DNA of 64,000 nucleotides from Phycisphaerales bacterium UBA2421 (GCA_002343075.1 DDRH01000028.1:67273-131272), one strand, 5' to 3'; shown: positions 26,241 to 34,979, numbered from the stretch's first letter. Program-made: numbers and translations. Notes: generated by a model not told the origin, from the letters alone.

Positions 26241-27782
26241 TCACACCACACCCATCGCCTGACTCAACCGGCGCACTTCGTTCACACTCATTCCGCCCAG
26301 CTTCGGGATGCGCGTAGAGCCCATCGGCGGGATGATGGCGTGGCCGAGGCCCAGACGAGATGCCTCGCGCAGTCGCTGTTCCAACTGCCCGACAGCACGC
26401 ACCTCGCCGGCCAGACCAAGTTCTCCTAGGGCCAGCATGCCGATGGGCAACGGTCGATTGAGGTGCGCACTCGCTATTGCAAGCGCGCATGCAAGGTCGG
26501 CAGCCGGCTCGATAATCTTCACACCCCCGACGACATTGACATACACGTCGTCCGCTGCCAGTTTCAGCCCGCCGCGTTTTTCCAGCACTGCCAGGATCAT
26601 GCTCACCCGGTCGCTGCTATACCCACTCACCTTGCGCTTCGCCGCGCCGATCACACTGCTCGCCGTCAGTGCCTGCACTTCCACGAGCATCACCCGCGAG
26701 CCAGTCACTGTCGCCGTCAACACGCTCCCGCTGACCGACTCCCCGTCGTGCGGTTCGACAAACAGTTTCCCGGGGTCGTCAATTGCCTGCAACCCTGTGC
26801 CGGTCATCTCAAAAATGCCCACCTCATGCGTGCTGCCAAAACGGTTCTTGATGCATCGCACAATGCGATGACTGTGGTGGCGATCGCCTTCAAAATAGAC
26901 CACGGTGTCTACGATGTGCTCAATGATCTTCGGCCCCGCAAGCGTGCCAGCCTTGGTGACATGCCCCACTACAATCACGGCGGTGCCCGTGAGCTTCGCG
27001 AGGTAGACCAGATCCATGCAGCAATCGCGCAGCTGCGTCACACTGCCCGGCGCCGCGGGTAGTTCCGGCTTGTAGATCATCTGGATCGAGTCGATCACCA
27101 CGACCCGCGGCGCGTGCTTGCGAATCTGATTCAGAATGCGTTCGAGATTCGTCTCTGCGAGGATGAGCAGGTTCGGCGAGGTGATGCCGAGTCGCGCGGC
27201 GCGCATCTTGGTCTGCCGGGCCGATTCTTCGCTGGTGACATAAAGGACTGGAGGAGAAAGCGAGCCGACAAGATCACGAGTCGGGCGCGTGTCGGATTCT
27301 ATCTGGCGGGATTGAGGGGAAGCACTTCTTCCTTCAGCTCCTTCGCCTCTCTGTTTCTCTGATGCAGTTCTCTGCGCTCCGAGCTTCCCCGCCACTTGCA
27401 ACAGAAGCGTGCTCTTGCCAATGCCCGGCTCGCCGCCGACGAGCGTCGCACTGCCGGGCACGATGCCCCCGCCGAGCACGCGGTCAAACTCCGGCACACC
27501 TGTGGGAGCCCGCGGCGCGTCGGCGGCGCTGATGTTATCGAGCGTTGTCGCCTCGGCGCCGCGCATCAGGTCGCCGGTCGCGCGCGGGCTGTCGGGATCC
27601 TGCTCGAACCCCTCCCGCGACAGGCGATCCGGCAACAAAGACCCCGGCTTGTGCCGATCTTCCGTCGGGGGGGTGAACTCCTGAAGCGCGTCCCATGTGC
27701 CGCAGTCGGGACACTTTCCAAACCACTTCGGATGCACGCTGCCACAGTTGTTACACAGAAACTGCTTGCGAATTTTCGCCAT
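26241..27782 (-). CDS. radA: DNA repair protein RadA with in-frame insertion
   Basis: The 513-residue product has the RadA order: zinc finger (C10, C13, C24, C27), RecA-like ATPase with Walker A GGEPGIGKST (116-125) and the KNRFGSTHEVGIFEM motif. A Lon-like domain ends the protein. RadA helps process recombination intermediates by branch migration. ATG 27782 (MAKIRKQFLC) was chosen; the longer frame would run through the upstream palindrome. Residues ~135-178 (DNA 27249-27380) are a family-atypical Ser/Arg/Glu-rich insertion between the Walker A helix and YVTSEES. It would sit near the ATP site, so the insert must be tolerated as a surface loop if the protein works. Confidence 0.92.
   Translation of the reverse strand: MAKIRKQFLCNNCGSVHPKWFGKCPDCGTWDALQEFTPPTEDRHKPGSLLPDRLSREGFEQDPDSPRATGDLMRGAEATTLDNISAADAPRAPTGVPEFDRVLGGGIVPGSATLVGGEPGIGKSTLLLQVAGKLGAQRTASEKQRGEGAEGRSASPQSRQIESDTRPTRDLVGSLSPPVLYVTSEESARQTKMRAARLGITSPNLLILAETNLERILNQIRKHAPRVVVIDSIQMIYKPELPAAPGSVTQLRDCCMDLVYLAKLTGTAVIVVGHVTKAGTLAGPKIIEHIVDTVVYFEGDRHHSHRIVRCIKNRFGSTHEVGIFEMTGTGLQAIDDPGKLFVEPHDGESVSGSVLTATVTGSRVMLVEVQALTASSVIGAAKRKVSGYSSDRVSMILAVLEKRGGLKLAADDVYVNVVGGVKIIEPAADLACALAIASAHLNRPLPIGMLALGELGLAGEVRAVGQLEQRLREASRLGLGHAIIPPMGSTRIPKLGGMSVNEVRRLSQAMGVV
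27249..27380 (-). repeat. Repetitive in-frame insertion inside radA
   Basis: On the - strand this DNA is purine-rich and repetitive (GCGCAGAGAAC, CATCAGAGAAAC, AGAGAGGCGAAGG). Its core is bracketed by an inverted repeat, GGGGAAGC (27316-27323) with GCTTCCCC (27383-27390). It is translated in frame and separates the VAGKLG helix from VLYVTSEES, which in RadA proteins are normally about five residues apart. Confidence 0.65.
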
Positions 27783-28215
27783 GCCAAGCATCCTACCGGT
27801 GAATTGTTCCGCGCGGAACAATTGCGCAAATCGGGCCGCGCCGCGATATAACTCCCGAATTCATAATTATTTACATTCGGCAGTTTCTACATATGGATCG
27901 CGCGCCTCCCTAACAGCTTCGCCACCTTTTGTTATCTCGATCACACTTAGTCTGTGGCCCATGTCACGTCGTAATGTGGCATCCGGAAAGCGATCGGCCC
28001 CCAGGGAGCTTGCAGCGGGCCTGCCCCGCAGGCAACGCTGCCGCGGACGAAAATGGGGCCCTTTAAGGCGACAAAATATCACCATTCAGTAATTTTAGTG
28101 ACTCGATTCGCACCGCAGCATTCCGCGATCGCCCGACACGCTCTCCCCACAACCCGCGGAGTCGGCAGGTTCATTGCGCATCGCCTTTTTCTCCCGGCAC
28201 GCTTAAAATTCACCC
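27783..28215. other. Divergent intergenic region between radA and the kinase-like gene
   Basis: This 433-bp region carries the promoters of two divergent genes. Near radA it holds a perfect 22-bp palindrome (27802-27823). The middle (28005-28060) is GC-rich with self-complementary CGGGCCTGCCCCG-type sequence. Short open frames here have no convincing starts. Confidence 0.5.
27802..27823. promoter_or_regulatory. Perfect 22-bp palindrome upstream of radA
   Basis: AATTGTTCCGC followed by GCGGAACAATT is a perfect 22-bp palindrome 20 bp upstream of the radA start. Its half-site TTGTTC...GAACAA resembles the GTTC/GAAC half-sites of LexA operators in several phyla, though with a 6-bp spacer. A repressor site for a DNA-repair gene is a reasonable reading but is inferred. 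Confidence 0.6.
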
Positions 28216-29694
28216 GTGACGCAGCAGCAGCTTCTCGATGCGCTTTCCAATCTTCCCTCCGTTGGCGAACTGGTGAAAGATCGCGGGAATCGGCAGGTGT
28301 GGCGCGTCCAGCTTGGAGCGACGCCATACTTTCTCAAGTGGTATCCTCGGGCCGGGAACGCGATCAAGCGCAAGCTGGTCGGCAACCCCGCCCTGCTCGA
28401 ATTCACCAGGCTCATTGCGCTTCAGCAGGCCGCCATCGCTTCCCCGAGGGCGATCGCGGTGCTGCGCGGGTTTAAGATCAACAGCGTCCCCGGCGATGCC
28501 GTAATTCTGCAGGCAATCGAACCCTCTGTCCCGCTGGATAAGTATCTGAATGATCTGGAGTTGCGCGGCGAACCCGTACCCGACCGACCGCTGCTGGCGC
28601 GGCAACTGATTGACCTGATTTATCATCTCGGCAAAGCCAAACTCGGACATAATGATCTGCATCTGGGCAACATCCTGCTTTCACAGGGCAAGCTTTTTCT
28701 GCTCGACGGCTACGCGGTGCGCAACGGGGGTCTGAAGATGAGCCACGTGCTCATGCTCGGGCACAGCGCCGGACGATGGGCAACCCGCACCGAGATGGTG
28801 CGCGGGTGGCGACTGCTGATGGCGAGCGACAGCCGCCCGCCGTCGGCCAACCCGGTCAGCGAGGAGATGAGCCGGAAGTTTCTCGACCGCACCCGCGGCG
28901 GCAACGCCTACTTCGGCATCATCAAGCTCGATGACCTGCACGGACGCTTTTTCAAGCGAGTTAAAGCACCTCGGTGGTGGTCGCCAGTGAGCGAACTGCA
29001 GATCACCGAAGCCGATTGGATCAGCCAATGGCCCATCATTCGCGAGAAGCTGCAGCGGGAAGAGTATCCCGCCATCAAGCGGTCGGCGAGTGGAGATGTG
29101 TTTGAAGGCACAATCCAGCTCGCCGGGCGCGATATTGATGTCATCTTCAAGCTGCCGAAGCGCAAGACCTTCATCAAGCGGGTCAGCAGCTTCTTTCGCA
29201 GTAAGAACTCACGGAGTTGGACCAAGGCCTGGAAAGTGATGATTCGCAATTTCCCGGTTGAGTGGCCCCTTCTTCTGGCAGAGAAGACGATCGTGGGATA
29301 TCCGTTACGTACACTTTTGATCCTGGCGCGCGTGCCGGGGCCGACCCTGGAAGAAGCCGACCTCGATTCGATGCCGCCGGTCGACCGCGAGCGATTCTTC
29401 CGCCGGCTTGGCCGCACTCTGCGACGTCTCGAACTCGCCGGGTTCGGACACTTTGACGCCAAAAGCAGCAACTGGATTGTGCTGGCCGACGAAAGGCGCG
29501 GGCCCACACCGGTCATTATCGACGTTGATGGAATACGACATTATCGCACCGATGGCGAGGGCATCGAGCGCCTCCTGCGAAGCATGAAGCTTCACCGGCA
29601 GTACACTAGGCAAGACAGTTACTGGCTCTGCAAGGGATATGCGCCATTTGCCCGGGTGCTGGATGAGACAACGCAAACTGCTGAAGGACAATAA
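28216..29694 (+). CDS. Tandem kinase-like protein (two lipopolysaccharide-kinase-type domains)
   Basis: The 492-residue protein contains two protein-kinase-like domains of the Kdo/WaaP type. Domain 1 (~1-205) has candidate ATP lysine K41 (FLKWY), catalytic loop HNDLHLGN (145-152) and metal Asp D164 (LLDGYAV). Domain 2 (~285-480) has K312 (VIFKLP), loop HFDAKSSN (412-419) and D436 (IIDVDGI). Both therefore look catalytically complete. The family phosphorylates LPS core sugars, and a heptosyltransferase gene follows 38 bp downstream, so a role in core heptose phosphorylation is likely. The start is GTG 28216. It could also be a different small-molecule or protein kinase. Confidence 0.7.
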   Translation: MTQQQLLDALSNLPSVGELVKDRGNRQVWRVQLGATPYFLKWYPRAGNAIKRKLVGNPALLEFTRLIALQQAAIASPRAIAVLRGFKINSVPGDAVILQAIEPSVPLDKYLNDLELRGEPVPDRPLLARQLIDLIYHLGKAKLGHNDLHLGNILLSQGKLFLLDGYAVRNGGLKMSHVLMLGHSAGRWATRTEMVRGWRLLMASDSRPPSANPVSEEMSRKFLDRTRGGNAYFGIIKLDDLHGRFFKRVKAPRWWSPVSELQITEADWISQWPIIREKLQREEYPAIKRSASGDVFEGTIQLAGRDIDVIFKLPKRKTFIKRVSSFFRSKNSRSWTKAWKVMIRNFPVEWPLLLAEKTIVGYPLRTLLILARVPGPTLEEADLDSMPPVDRERFFRRLGRTLRRLELAGFGHFDAKSSNWIVLADERRGPTPVIIDVDGIRHYRTDGEGIERLLRSMKLHRQYTRQDSYWLCKGYAPFARVLDETTQTAEGQ

Positions 29695-29732
29695 CTGCAG
29701 CGGGCGTTTCATTCGCCGCGCGCCCGCCTAGA

Positions 29733-30782
29733 ATGCCCGCACGCATGTCGCTCGCCACGATTCAGCCGCGAAGGATCCTGCTCATCAAGCCCAGCGCGCT
29801 CGGCGATGTCGTGCATACACTGCCCATTCTCCGGTTGCTGCGCCGGCGGTTCCCTGTGGCACATATTGCCTGGCTGATCGATCCGGCGTTTGCCAATCTC
29901 ATCGAAGGCCATCCTGATCTGAATGAGATCATTCCGTTTCGAAAAAAACATTATGCCCAAAGCTGGCGCGATCGCGCCGCGGCGGCCGATCTGTTCAGTT
30001 TCAAAGGCGACCTGCGCGACCGCCGTTTTGATCTGGCCATCGACCTGCAGGGGTTGTTCCGAAGTGCGTGGCTGGCGTTCTACTCCGGCGCGCCGGTGCG
30101 AGTTGGGTTTGGAAATGCGCGCGAGATGTCTCCATTTTTTTACACGCACCGTGTTCCGGTGCGCAACCTCGAAGTACATGCAATCGATCGCTACGCCGCT
30201 CTTGCCGCGGCGCTCGGTTGCGCGCCGGGGCCGCTGGAGTTTGATTTTGCAACCACCGACGCAGACCGCACGCAGTTGTGCCGCCGGGCGGAAAATTGCG
30301 GGCTGAGTCTTGATGGCGGCGGCCGTGCGGTACTTTTGCCGGGCACAAACTGGGAAACCAAGAAATGGCCGTTAAAGCACTTCGAGGCACTCGTGCCTAT
30401 GTTGCGAGATCGCTTCGGCCTCGCTTCAATCGTTGCCGGCGGGCCTGATGCGCCCGCTATTGCCGGGGCGAGGAGTCTCGTCGGTCAAACCACGCTCAAG
30501 CAACTCGTTGCACTGCTCGAGCGGGCCGATGTGGTCATCGCCAATGACACCGGCCCCATGCACATCGCTTCGGCGTTGGGTCGGCCGTTGGTGTCGGTGT
30601 TTGGACCGACCAATCCCGTGCGCACCGGCCCATACAAACGCATGGATTCCGTCGTGCGGCTCAACGTAGCCTGCTCGCCGTGCTATTCACGAAAATGCAG
30701 CCACCAGAGTTGCCTGCAATGGCTCACCGCGGAGATGGTGTGTGATCGGGTGGCAGTGGCGTTGGCGGCAGGCCACAAATAG
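29733..30782 (+). CDS. ADP-heptose:LPS heptosyltransferase (GT9 family)
   Basis: The 349-residue GT-B enzyme has the GT9 N-terminal signature LLIKPSALGDVVHTLP. The C-terminal donor site includes LLPGTNWETKKWPL and NDTGPMHIASALG. C-terminal Cys residues (CSPCYSRKC) are common in this family. It transfers heptose from ADP-heptose to the LPS inner core; the donor-forming enzyme HldE is encoded at 36864-38345. The start is ATG 29733 or ATG 29745. The kinase-like gene lies 38 bp upstream. Confidence 0.87.
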   Translation: MPARMSLATIQPRRILLIKPSALGDVVHTLPILRLLRRRFPVAHIAWLIDPAFANLIEGHPDLNEIIPFRKKHYAQSWRDRAAAADLFSFKGDLRDRRFDLAIDLQGLFRSAWLAFYSGAPVRVGFGNAREMSPFFYTHRVPVRNLEVHAIDRYAALAAALGCAPGPLEFDFATTDADRTQLCRRAENCGLSLDGGGRAVLLPGTNWETKKWPLKHFEALVPMLRDRFGLASIVAGGPDAPAIAGARSLVGQTTLKQLVALLERADVVIANDTGPMHIASALGRPLVSVFGPTNPVRTGPYKRMDSVVRLNVACSPCYSRKCSHQSCLQWLTAEMVCDRVAVALAAGHK

Positions 30783-30793
30783 GCCGATTCGCG

Positions 30794-31207
30794 TCATGCC
30801 GGCTTGTTCACTCGATAGTTACCCTCGAGAATCGCCCCCGCCCCCACTGCCAGCGCGGGGGCGGTGACATCACCCTTAATCTCCGCCTCCGGCCCGACCA
30901 TCACCGGCCCGCGGCTGATAATGGTGCCCTTCACCTTGCCGCGCACCACCATCCCGCCGCACTGCAATTTGTCGGCAACCACATTGCCCTTCTTTTCAAC
31001 GGTGATGATCCCCACCGTATCAATCGCCCGGCGGGCCTCATATTGCTTGATCGTCACGTCTTCAACGCGCAACGACTTGTTGCAATGCCGGCAGGTGATG
31101 GTCATCGCCTTGCGGCTAATCTCCTGCGATTGACTGCAGTAGAGGCAGACAATCGTCTGCCCGTCATCCGGCTGCGACGATGTAAGCGGCGAATGAGCCA
31201 TATGCAA
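30794..31207 (-). CDS. Bactofilin-like protein with N-terminal zinc ribbon
   Basis: The 137-residue protein has an N-terminal zinc-ribbon (CLYCSQ ... CRHCNK, residues 21-42) joined to a polymer-forming beta-helical bactofilin domain (VADKLQCGGMVVRGKVKGTIISRGPVMVGPEAEIKGDV). Bactofilins self-assemble into filaments that position envelope machinery. A zinc ribbon on a bactofilin is unusual and could mediate protein or nucleic-acid contact. The start is ATG 31207 or ATG 31201. A second bactofilin lies 101 bp upstream on the same strand. Confidence 0.75.
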   Translation of the reverse strand: MHMAHSPLTSSQPDDGQTIVCLYCSQSQEISRKAMTITCRHCNKSLRVEDVTIKQYEARRAIDTVGIITVEKKGNVVADKLQCGGMVVRGKVKGTIISRGPVMVGPEAEIKGDVTAPALAVGAGAILEGNYRVNKPA

Positions 31208-31308
31208 TCAAGAATTGGACAAGGCGGAGGCTCCGCGGGGGTGAACCCGGTCGCCGCACGCAGAGCACAGCGGTCAAGCTGCGTCACCCACTTTCATCCC
31301 GACAGGAT

Positions 31309-31737
31309 CTACTTCACCTGCTCCACCTGCCGCCCGGCACCTGCAATGTTGGGATTGACGCTGACACTCACTTTCGGGGGCATGCCATTGGCGCCGCGCT
31401 TGCCGGCTTCGGGGCCGACCGATACATGACCATTGAACGACGCGCCCTCTTCCACGACGAGCTTGGTGGCCTGCAGATCGCCCTCGTAACGAGCCGATGC
31501 TTTCAACTCGATGCGGTCGCTGGCGGTGAGGTTGCCCTTCACTTCGCCTTCGACAACGATCGCGCCCGCGTCCACGTCGGCGGCCAGACGGGCCTCCTTC
31601 GCCACATGCAGCTTGCCGTTGGTGTTGATCTTTCCTTCAAACCGCCCCTGCAACCGAAGGCCTTTTTCGAAGGTCATTTCGCCTTTGAACGAAGCGTCCG
31701 GTCCGATAACTGTTGGAAATTCGCCGATGTCTGCCAT
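31309..31737 (-). CDS. Bactofilin (polymer-forming cytoskeletal protein)
   Basis: The 142-residue protein is a classical bactofilin: short N-terminus (MADIGEFPTVIGPDASFKGEMTF), right-handed beta-helix repeats (LQGRFEGKINTNGKLHVAKEA, VVEGEVKGNLTASDRIELK) and a disordered C-terminal tail. Bactofilins form membrane-bound filaments that organise cell shape or appendages. A GGAGG Shine-Dalgarno sits before ATG 31737. It is followed by the zinc-ribbon bactofilin and preceded by a large beta-propeller gene, all on the - strand. Confidence 0.87.
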   Translation of the reverse strand: MADIGEFPTVIGPDASFKGEMTFEKGLRLQGRFEGKINTNGKLHVAKEARLAADVDAGAIVVEGEVKGNLTASDRIELKASARYEGDLQATKLVVEEGASFNGHVSVGPEAGKRGANGMPPKVSVSVNPNIAGAGRQVEQVK

Positions 31738-31801
31738 GGTGTGCCTCCTGCACGAAAGGGTTACAACTGAATACGTTGCATTACGGTTGAATCAACGATT
31801 G

Positions 31802-33442
31802 CTATGCAAGTTCGCTGGTTAGATCGATGGAAACTGCAAACAAGTCCTGCAACCCGACCGCCTTCCGCTTGGGGTTGCCCCCGTTGGGGTTGAAACTGGC
31901 GGTGTTGCGGAAAATTCCGCCGGACTCCACTGTGTTGTTGATTGTATTGACGTCGATCGCCAACCCCCAATCATCCCCAGACCCACCGAAGCGGACCGCA
32001 TTTAGAAAAGTGCCGGCGTCGGCGGTATAGCGTGCGACAAATGCGTCAAAACTCGAGTCACGGCGGTTGTCGTCTTTGAAATCGTCATCGCCCAGAATGC
32101 TCTGAAGCGTGTCGGTTGCGGTACTACCGTTGAACTCGATCTGCCCTGCGAATGAACCAGTGACAATCAGGGTGTTGTCAGCCACGCGCAATTGCGAAAC
32201 CGCCTCGTAATCATCTCCGGCAATCGGCATGGCCCACTGCAGGTTGCCACGGAGGCCGATCTGCGCGACGTATGCATCCAGCAGGCTCACGCCCTGCCGT
32301 TCTTTGTTGTTGTCAAACTCATCGCCGTCTTCCCGCGCTCGAAAGTTGGCGACGCCCGGGCCGGGGTCGAGATCGGCAAACTCCTCGAAGTAGCCGGTGA
32401 GGAAGATGCGGCCCTGCGGATCGATTGCGAGGCTATCGCCGGCGTCGTATCGCTCTCCGCCGAAGGGTTTGATGTAGTCGAGCTTGCCGCGCGGGCTGAG
32501 TCGTAGCAAGAAGCCGTCGGTGCCGCCGATCGCCTCCACAATCAACTTGCTACGGCTGGGATCCCAATCGGCCTCGCCGGCAAAGCTGCCGGTAACGTAG
32601 ACATTTCCAGAGCCGTCGAGAGCGATGCCTTCGCCGGAGTCGCGGTCGAGCAAATCGACGCCATCGCCCCCGGCATTGTAAACCCACTGCAGCCGGGCGA
32701 TGGGGGCGGAATCAGTCTGTTGGAACTTGGCGACAAAGATGTCGTCGCGGCCCTTGGCAACGACGCTCTTCACCTGTTTCGTTGGGTTAAAATCGGCTTC
32801 ACGGGTGAAGTAGCCGGTGGCAATAACCGCACCATCGTCGGTAATGGCGATGTCTTTCACGGTATCATCAAACACCCCGCCGAAAGTGCTGGCCCAGAGA
32901 AAGTTGCCGTCGATGGTGTATGCGGCAATGAACGCGTCGTGATACCCTTCCGACCTGCGATTGACCGTGCCCGCTTCACTTCCATCAAAGTCGACCGTGC
33001 CCTGAAAACTTCCAGCGATGTAAAGGTTGCCATCCGAGCCTAACCGGAGGGTGGAGAGGTACTCGCCTTGTTTGTCGATGGTGGGACCGACTCGGTTTCG
33101 GAAGTCGGAGATATCGGCCTGCACCGTTGAGTAGAAAAATTCCTCGTCAATGCGGCCGGCGTCGGCACCGATCTGGAATGCCCAGACCAAAGCCCCGGTT
33201 GCGGCGTAACGGGCGACGAACAAGTCGCTCTGGCCGCGCGCGGTCAGCACCGAATTGCCACTCGCTGGCGCGGCGGGGTTGGAAAAATCAACGGTCCCGG
33301 AAAACTGTCCCGCAAGAATGCGCCCGCCGTCGGGGGCTGTTTCTACGGCGTTCGTGGCGTCATTGATCGATCCCCCGAGCGTGAGCAGGTTCGAGGTGAG
33401 CAGCCTACGATTCTCGAGCAGTTCCACTGCGGCGCGTGTCAT
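31802..33442 (-). CDS. Exported beta-propeller-like repeat protein with LEPR-XLL-like N-terminus
   Basis: The 546-residue protein begins MTRAAVELLENRRLLTS, matching the LEPR-XLL-type N-terminal motif of planctomycete exported proteins. The rest is built of ~70-residue repeats with the pattern GNLYIAGSFQGTVDFD, FIAAYTIDGNFLWASTFGG, VYVTGSFAGEADWDPS, IFLTGYFEEFADLDPG. These resemble SBBP-type beta-propeller repeats with Asp-rich, possibly calcium-binding turns. AAGGAAGGGA lies before ATG 33442. An in-frame ATG at 33528 would add 29 basic residues but overlaps the divergent eda start. Confidence 0.75.
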   Translation of the reverse strand: MTRAAVELLENRRLLTSNLLTLGGSINDATNAVETAPDGGRILAGQFSGTVDFSNPAAPASGNSVLTARGQSDLFVARYAATGALVWAFQIGADAGRIDEEFFYSTVQADISDFRNRVGPTIDKQGEYLSTLRLGSDGNLYIAGSFQGTVDFDGSEAGTVNRRSEGYHDAFIAAYTIDGNFLWASTFGGVFDDTVKDIAITDDGAVIATGYFTREADFNPTKQVKSVVAKGRDDIFVAKFQQTDSAPIARLQWVYNAGGDGVDLLDRDSGEGIALDGSGNVYVTGSFAGEADWDPSRSKLIVEAIGGTDGFLLRLSPRGKLDYIKPFGGERYDAGDSLAIDPQGRIFLTGYFEEFADLDPGPGVANFRAREDGDEFDNNKERQGVSLLDAYVAQIGLRGNLQWAMPIAGDDYEAVSQLRVADNTLIVTGSFAGQIEFNGSTATDTLQSILGDDDFKDDNRRDSSFDAFVARYTADAGTFLNAVRFGGSGDDWGLAIDVNTINNTVESGGIFRNTASFNPNGGNPKRKAVGLQDLFAVSIDLTSELA

Positions 33443-33527
33443 TCGCGTATCCCTTCCTTGCTTTAGCCGACGGCGGGCAAGAGCATATCGCCATCGTGAA
33501 ACAAACGCGAGACTTCGGAGCCGCTTC

Positions 33528-34178
33528 ATGCACGAAAAAGCAACCAACCTGCAAAGGATGATCGATTGCGGGGTGATCGCAATCGTTCGCACGCAATCGG
33601 CCGACACCGCCAGGGCCATCGCCCGCGCCGCCATCACCGGCGGGGCTGGCGGGATTGAGATCACCCTCACCACACCAGACGGGCTGGAGATCATCGCCGA
33701 GTTGTCGCGGGAGTTTGGCCAGCGGTGCATCATTGGCGCGGGAACGGTGCTCAACGCCACAACCTGCACCGCAGCCCTGCGCGCCGGAGCGAAGTTCATT
33801 GTTTCGCCCTCGTATGACCCGCAAACGCTCCAGTTGGCACTAAAATCGGGGGCAATCAGCATTCCTGGAGCATTTACACCTGCCGAGATCCTCACGGTCT
33901 CGCGCGCTGGTGCGGACTTAATCAAGGTCTTTCCGAGCACAAGCGTAGGTCCGGCGTACTTTCGCGACCTGCTGCGCCCGCTGCCCCATTTGAAGCTCAT
34001 CGCAACCGGCGGGGTCACGATGAATGACGCGGCAGAGTGGATCCAGTCCGGCAGCATCCTGGTAGGCGTCGGCGGCGATCTCATTCCGGAGGGCGCGATC
34101 GAACGAGGCGACTGGGACGCCGTCTCGGCGCGAACGGCGGCGTTCGTCGAGACCGTCCGGCTGGCGCGCGTCCGATAA
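33528..34178 (+). CDS. eda: KDPG/KHG aldolase
   Basis: The 216-residue class I aldolase has the catalytic Glu in GIEITLTTP, Schiff-base Lys in DLIKVFPS, and IIGAGTVLN and LIATGGV motifs. It splits 2-keto-3-deoxy-6-phosphogluconate to pyruvate and glyceraldehyde 3-phosphate (Entner-Doudoroff or uronate degradation). ATG 33528 has GGAG about 8 nt upstream; the longer open frame from 33255 runs antisense through the divergent gene. No edd is nearby, so a role in hexuronate catabolism is as likely as in the Entner-Doudoroff pathway. Confidence 0.92.
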   Translation: MHEKATNLQRMIDCGVIAIVRTQSADTARAIARAAITGGAGGIEITLTTPDGLEIIAELSREFGQRCIIGAGTVLNATTCTAALRAGAKFIVSPSYDPQTLQLALKSGAISIPGAFTPAEILTVSRAGADLIKVFPSTSVGPAYFRDLLRPLPHLKLIATGGVTMNDAAEWIQSGSILVGVGGDLIPEGAIERGDWDAVSARTAAFVETVRLARVR

Positions 34179-34199
34179 ACGCGTTGTTCTTGCCCTGCA

Positions 34200-34979
34200 A
34201 TGGCCCATCAAGAATTGTTGACGCTATCACCGATAGCAATAAACAAGGTGAACTCTTCGCTTATGCCTCTCGCCCAAGTCACGCAGACGGCTGCAAACGC
34301 TGCCGCCGACCTTGCGACTCAGCAGCCGACGTCGTTTCTGTCGTGGCTGCGCGCGCCGTGGCTGTTGCCCGAGCAGGCCGACCTACTAATCTGGTGCCGC
34401 GATATGAATCCCGGTGCTGCAACGCTGTTGGTGGTCGCAGGGATCGTTTACCTGTTATTTGGCCTGTACATGTTTAAGTGGCTGGTGACGCTCAACGCGG
34501 CGCTGATGGGGGCCTATTTTGGCTCGCTCGTCGGCAGGACAGGCGATGCCGCGGTCGCCGGCGCCTTTATGGGGGGTTTTGCGGCCGCGGTGGCGACCTG
34601 GCCTCTTATGAAGTACGCCGTCACCATCATGGGAGCGATTTTCGGCGCGCTCCTGGGAATCAGCATCTGGCGCAGCGCCGGGCTCGACCCCGGCTACGCA
34701 TGGTCCGGCGGGCTGACCGGGTTGATCTTCTTTGGCATGCTGAGCTTTCTCGTATTTCGAGTCAGCGTAATGAGTTACACGAGTTTGCAGGGTTCGGTGA
34801 TGCTGATTTTCGGCATCATCAGCCTGATCTATCGCTCGCCGGACATCGGCACCCGTCTTACTGACGCAATGACCTTCAAGCCGTTCATCCTCCCCGCCGC
34901 CATTTTCATCCCTGCGATCGCGGGCATGTTCTACCAAAGCCAATCCGGCGGCGGTGAGGTCGACGCAAAGAAAAAGTAG
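34200..34979 (+). CDS. Polytopic membrane protein of unknown function (DUF4203/TMEM198-like)
   Basis: The 259-residue protein has about seven hydrophobic helices rich in Gly and Ala (LLVVAGIVYLLFGLYMF, ALMGAYFGSLVG, AVAGAFMGGFAAAVATW, VTIMGAIFGALLGISIW). They are similar in pattern to the DUF4203/TMEM198-like group. The tail is short and Lys-rich. The start is ATG 34200 or ATG 34263 (MPLAQ). It starts 21 bp after eda on the same strand. No transport or enzymatic motif can be named. Confidence 0.6.
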   Translation: MAHQELLTLSPIAINKVNSSLMPLAQVTQTAANAAADLATQQPTSFLSWLRAPWLLPEQADLLIWCRDMNPGAATLLVVAGIVYLLFGLYMFKWLVTLNAALMGAYFGSLVGRTGDAAVAGAFMGGFAAAVATWPLMKYAVTIMGAIFGALLGISIWRSAGLDPGYAWSGGLTGLIFFGMLSFLVFRVSVMSYTSLQGSVMLIFGIISLIYRSPDIGTRLTDAMTFKPFILPAAIFIPAIAGMFYQSQSGGGEVDAKKK

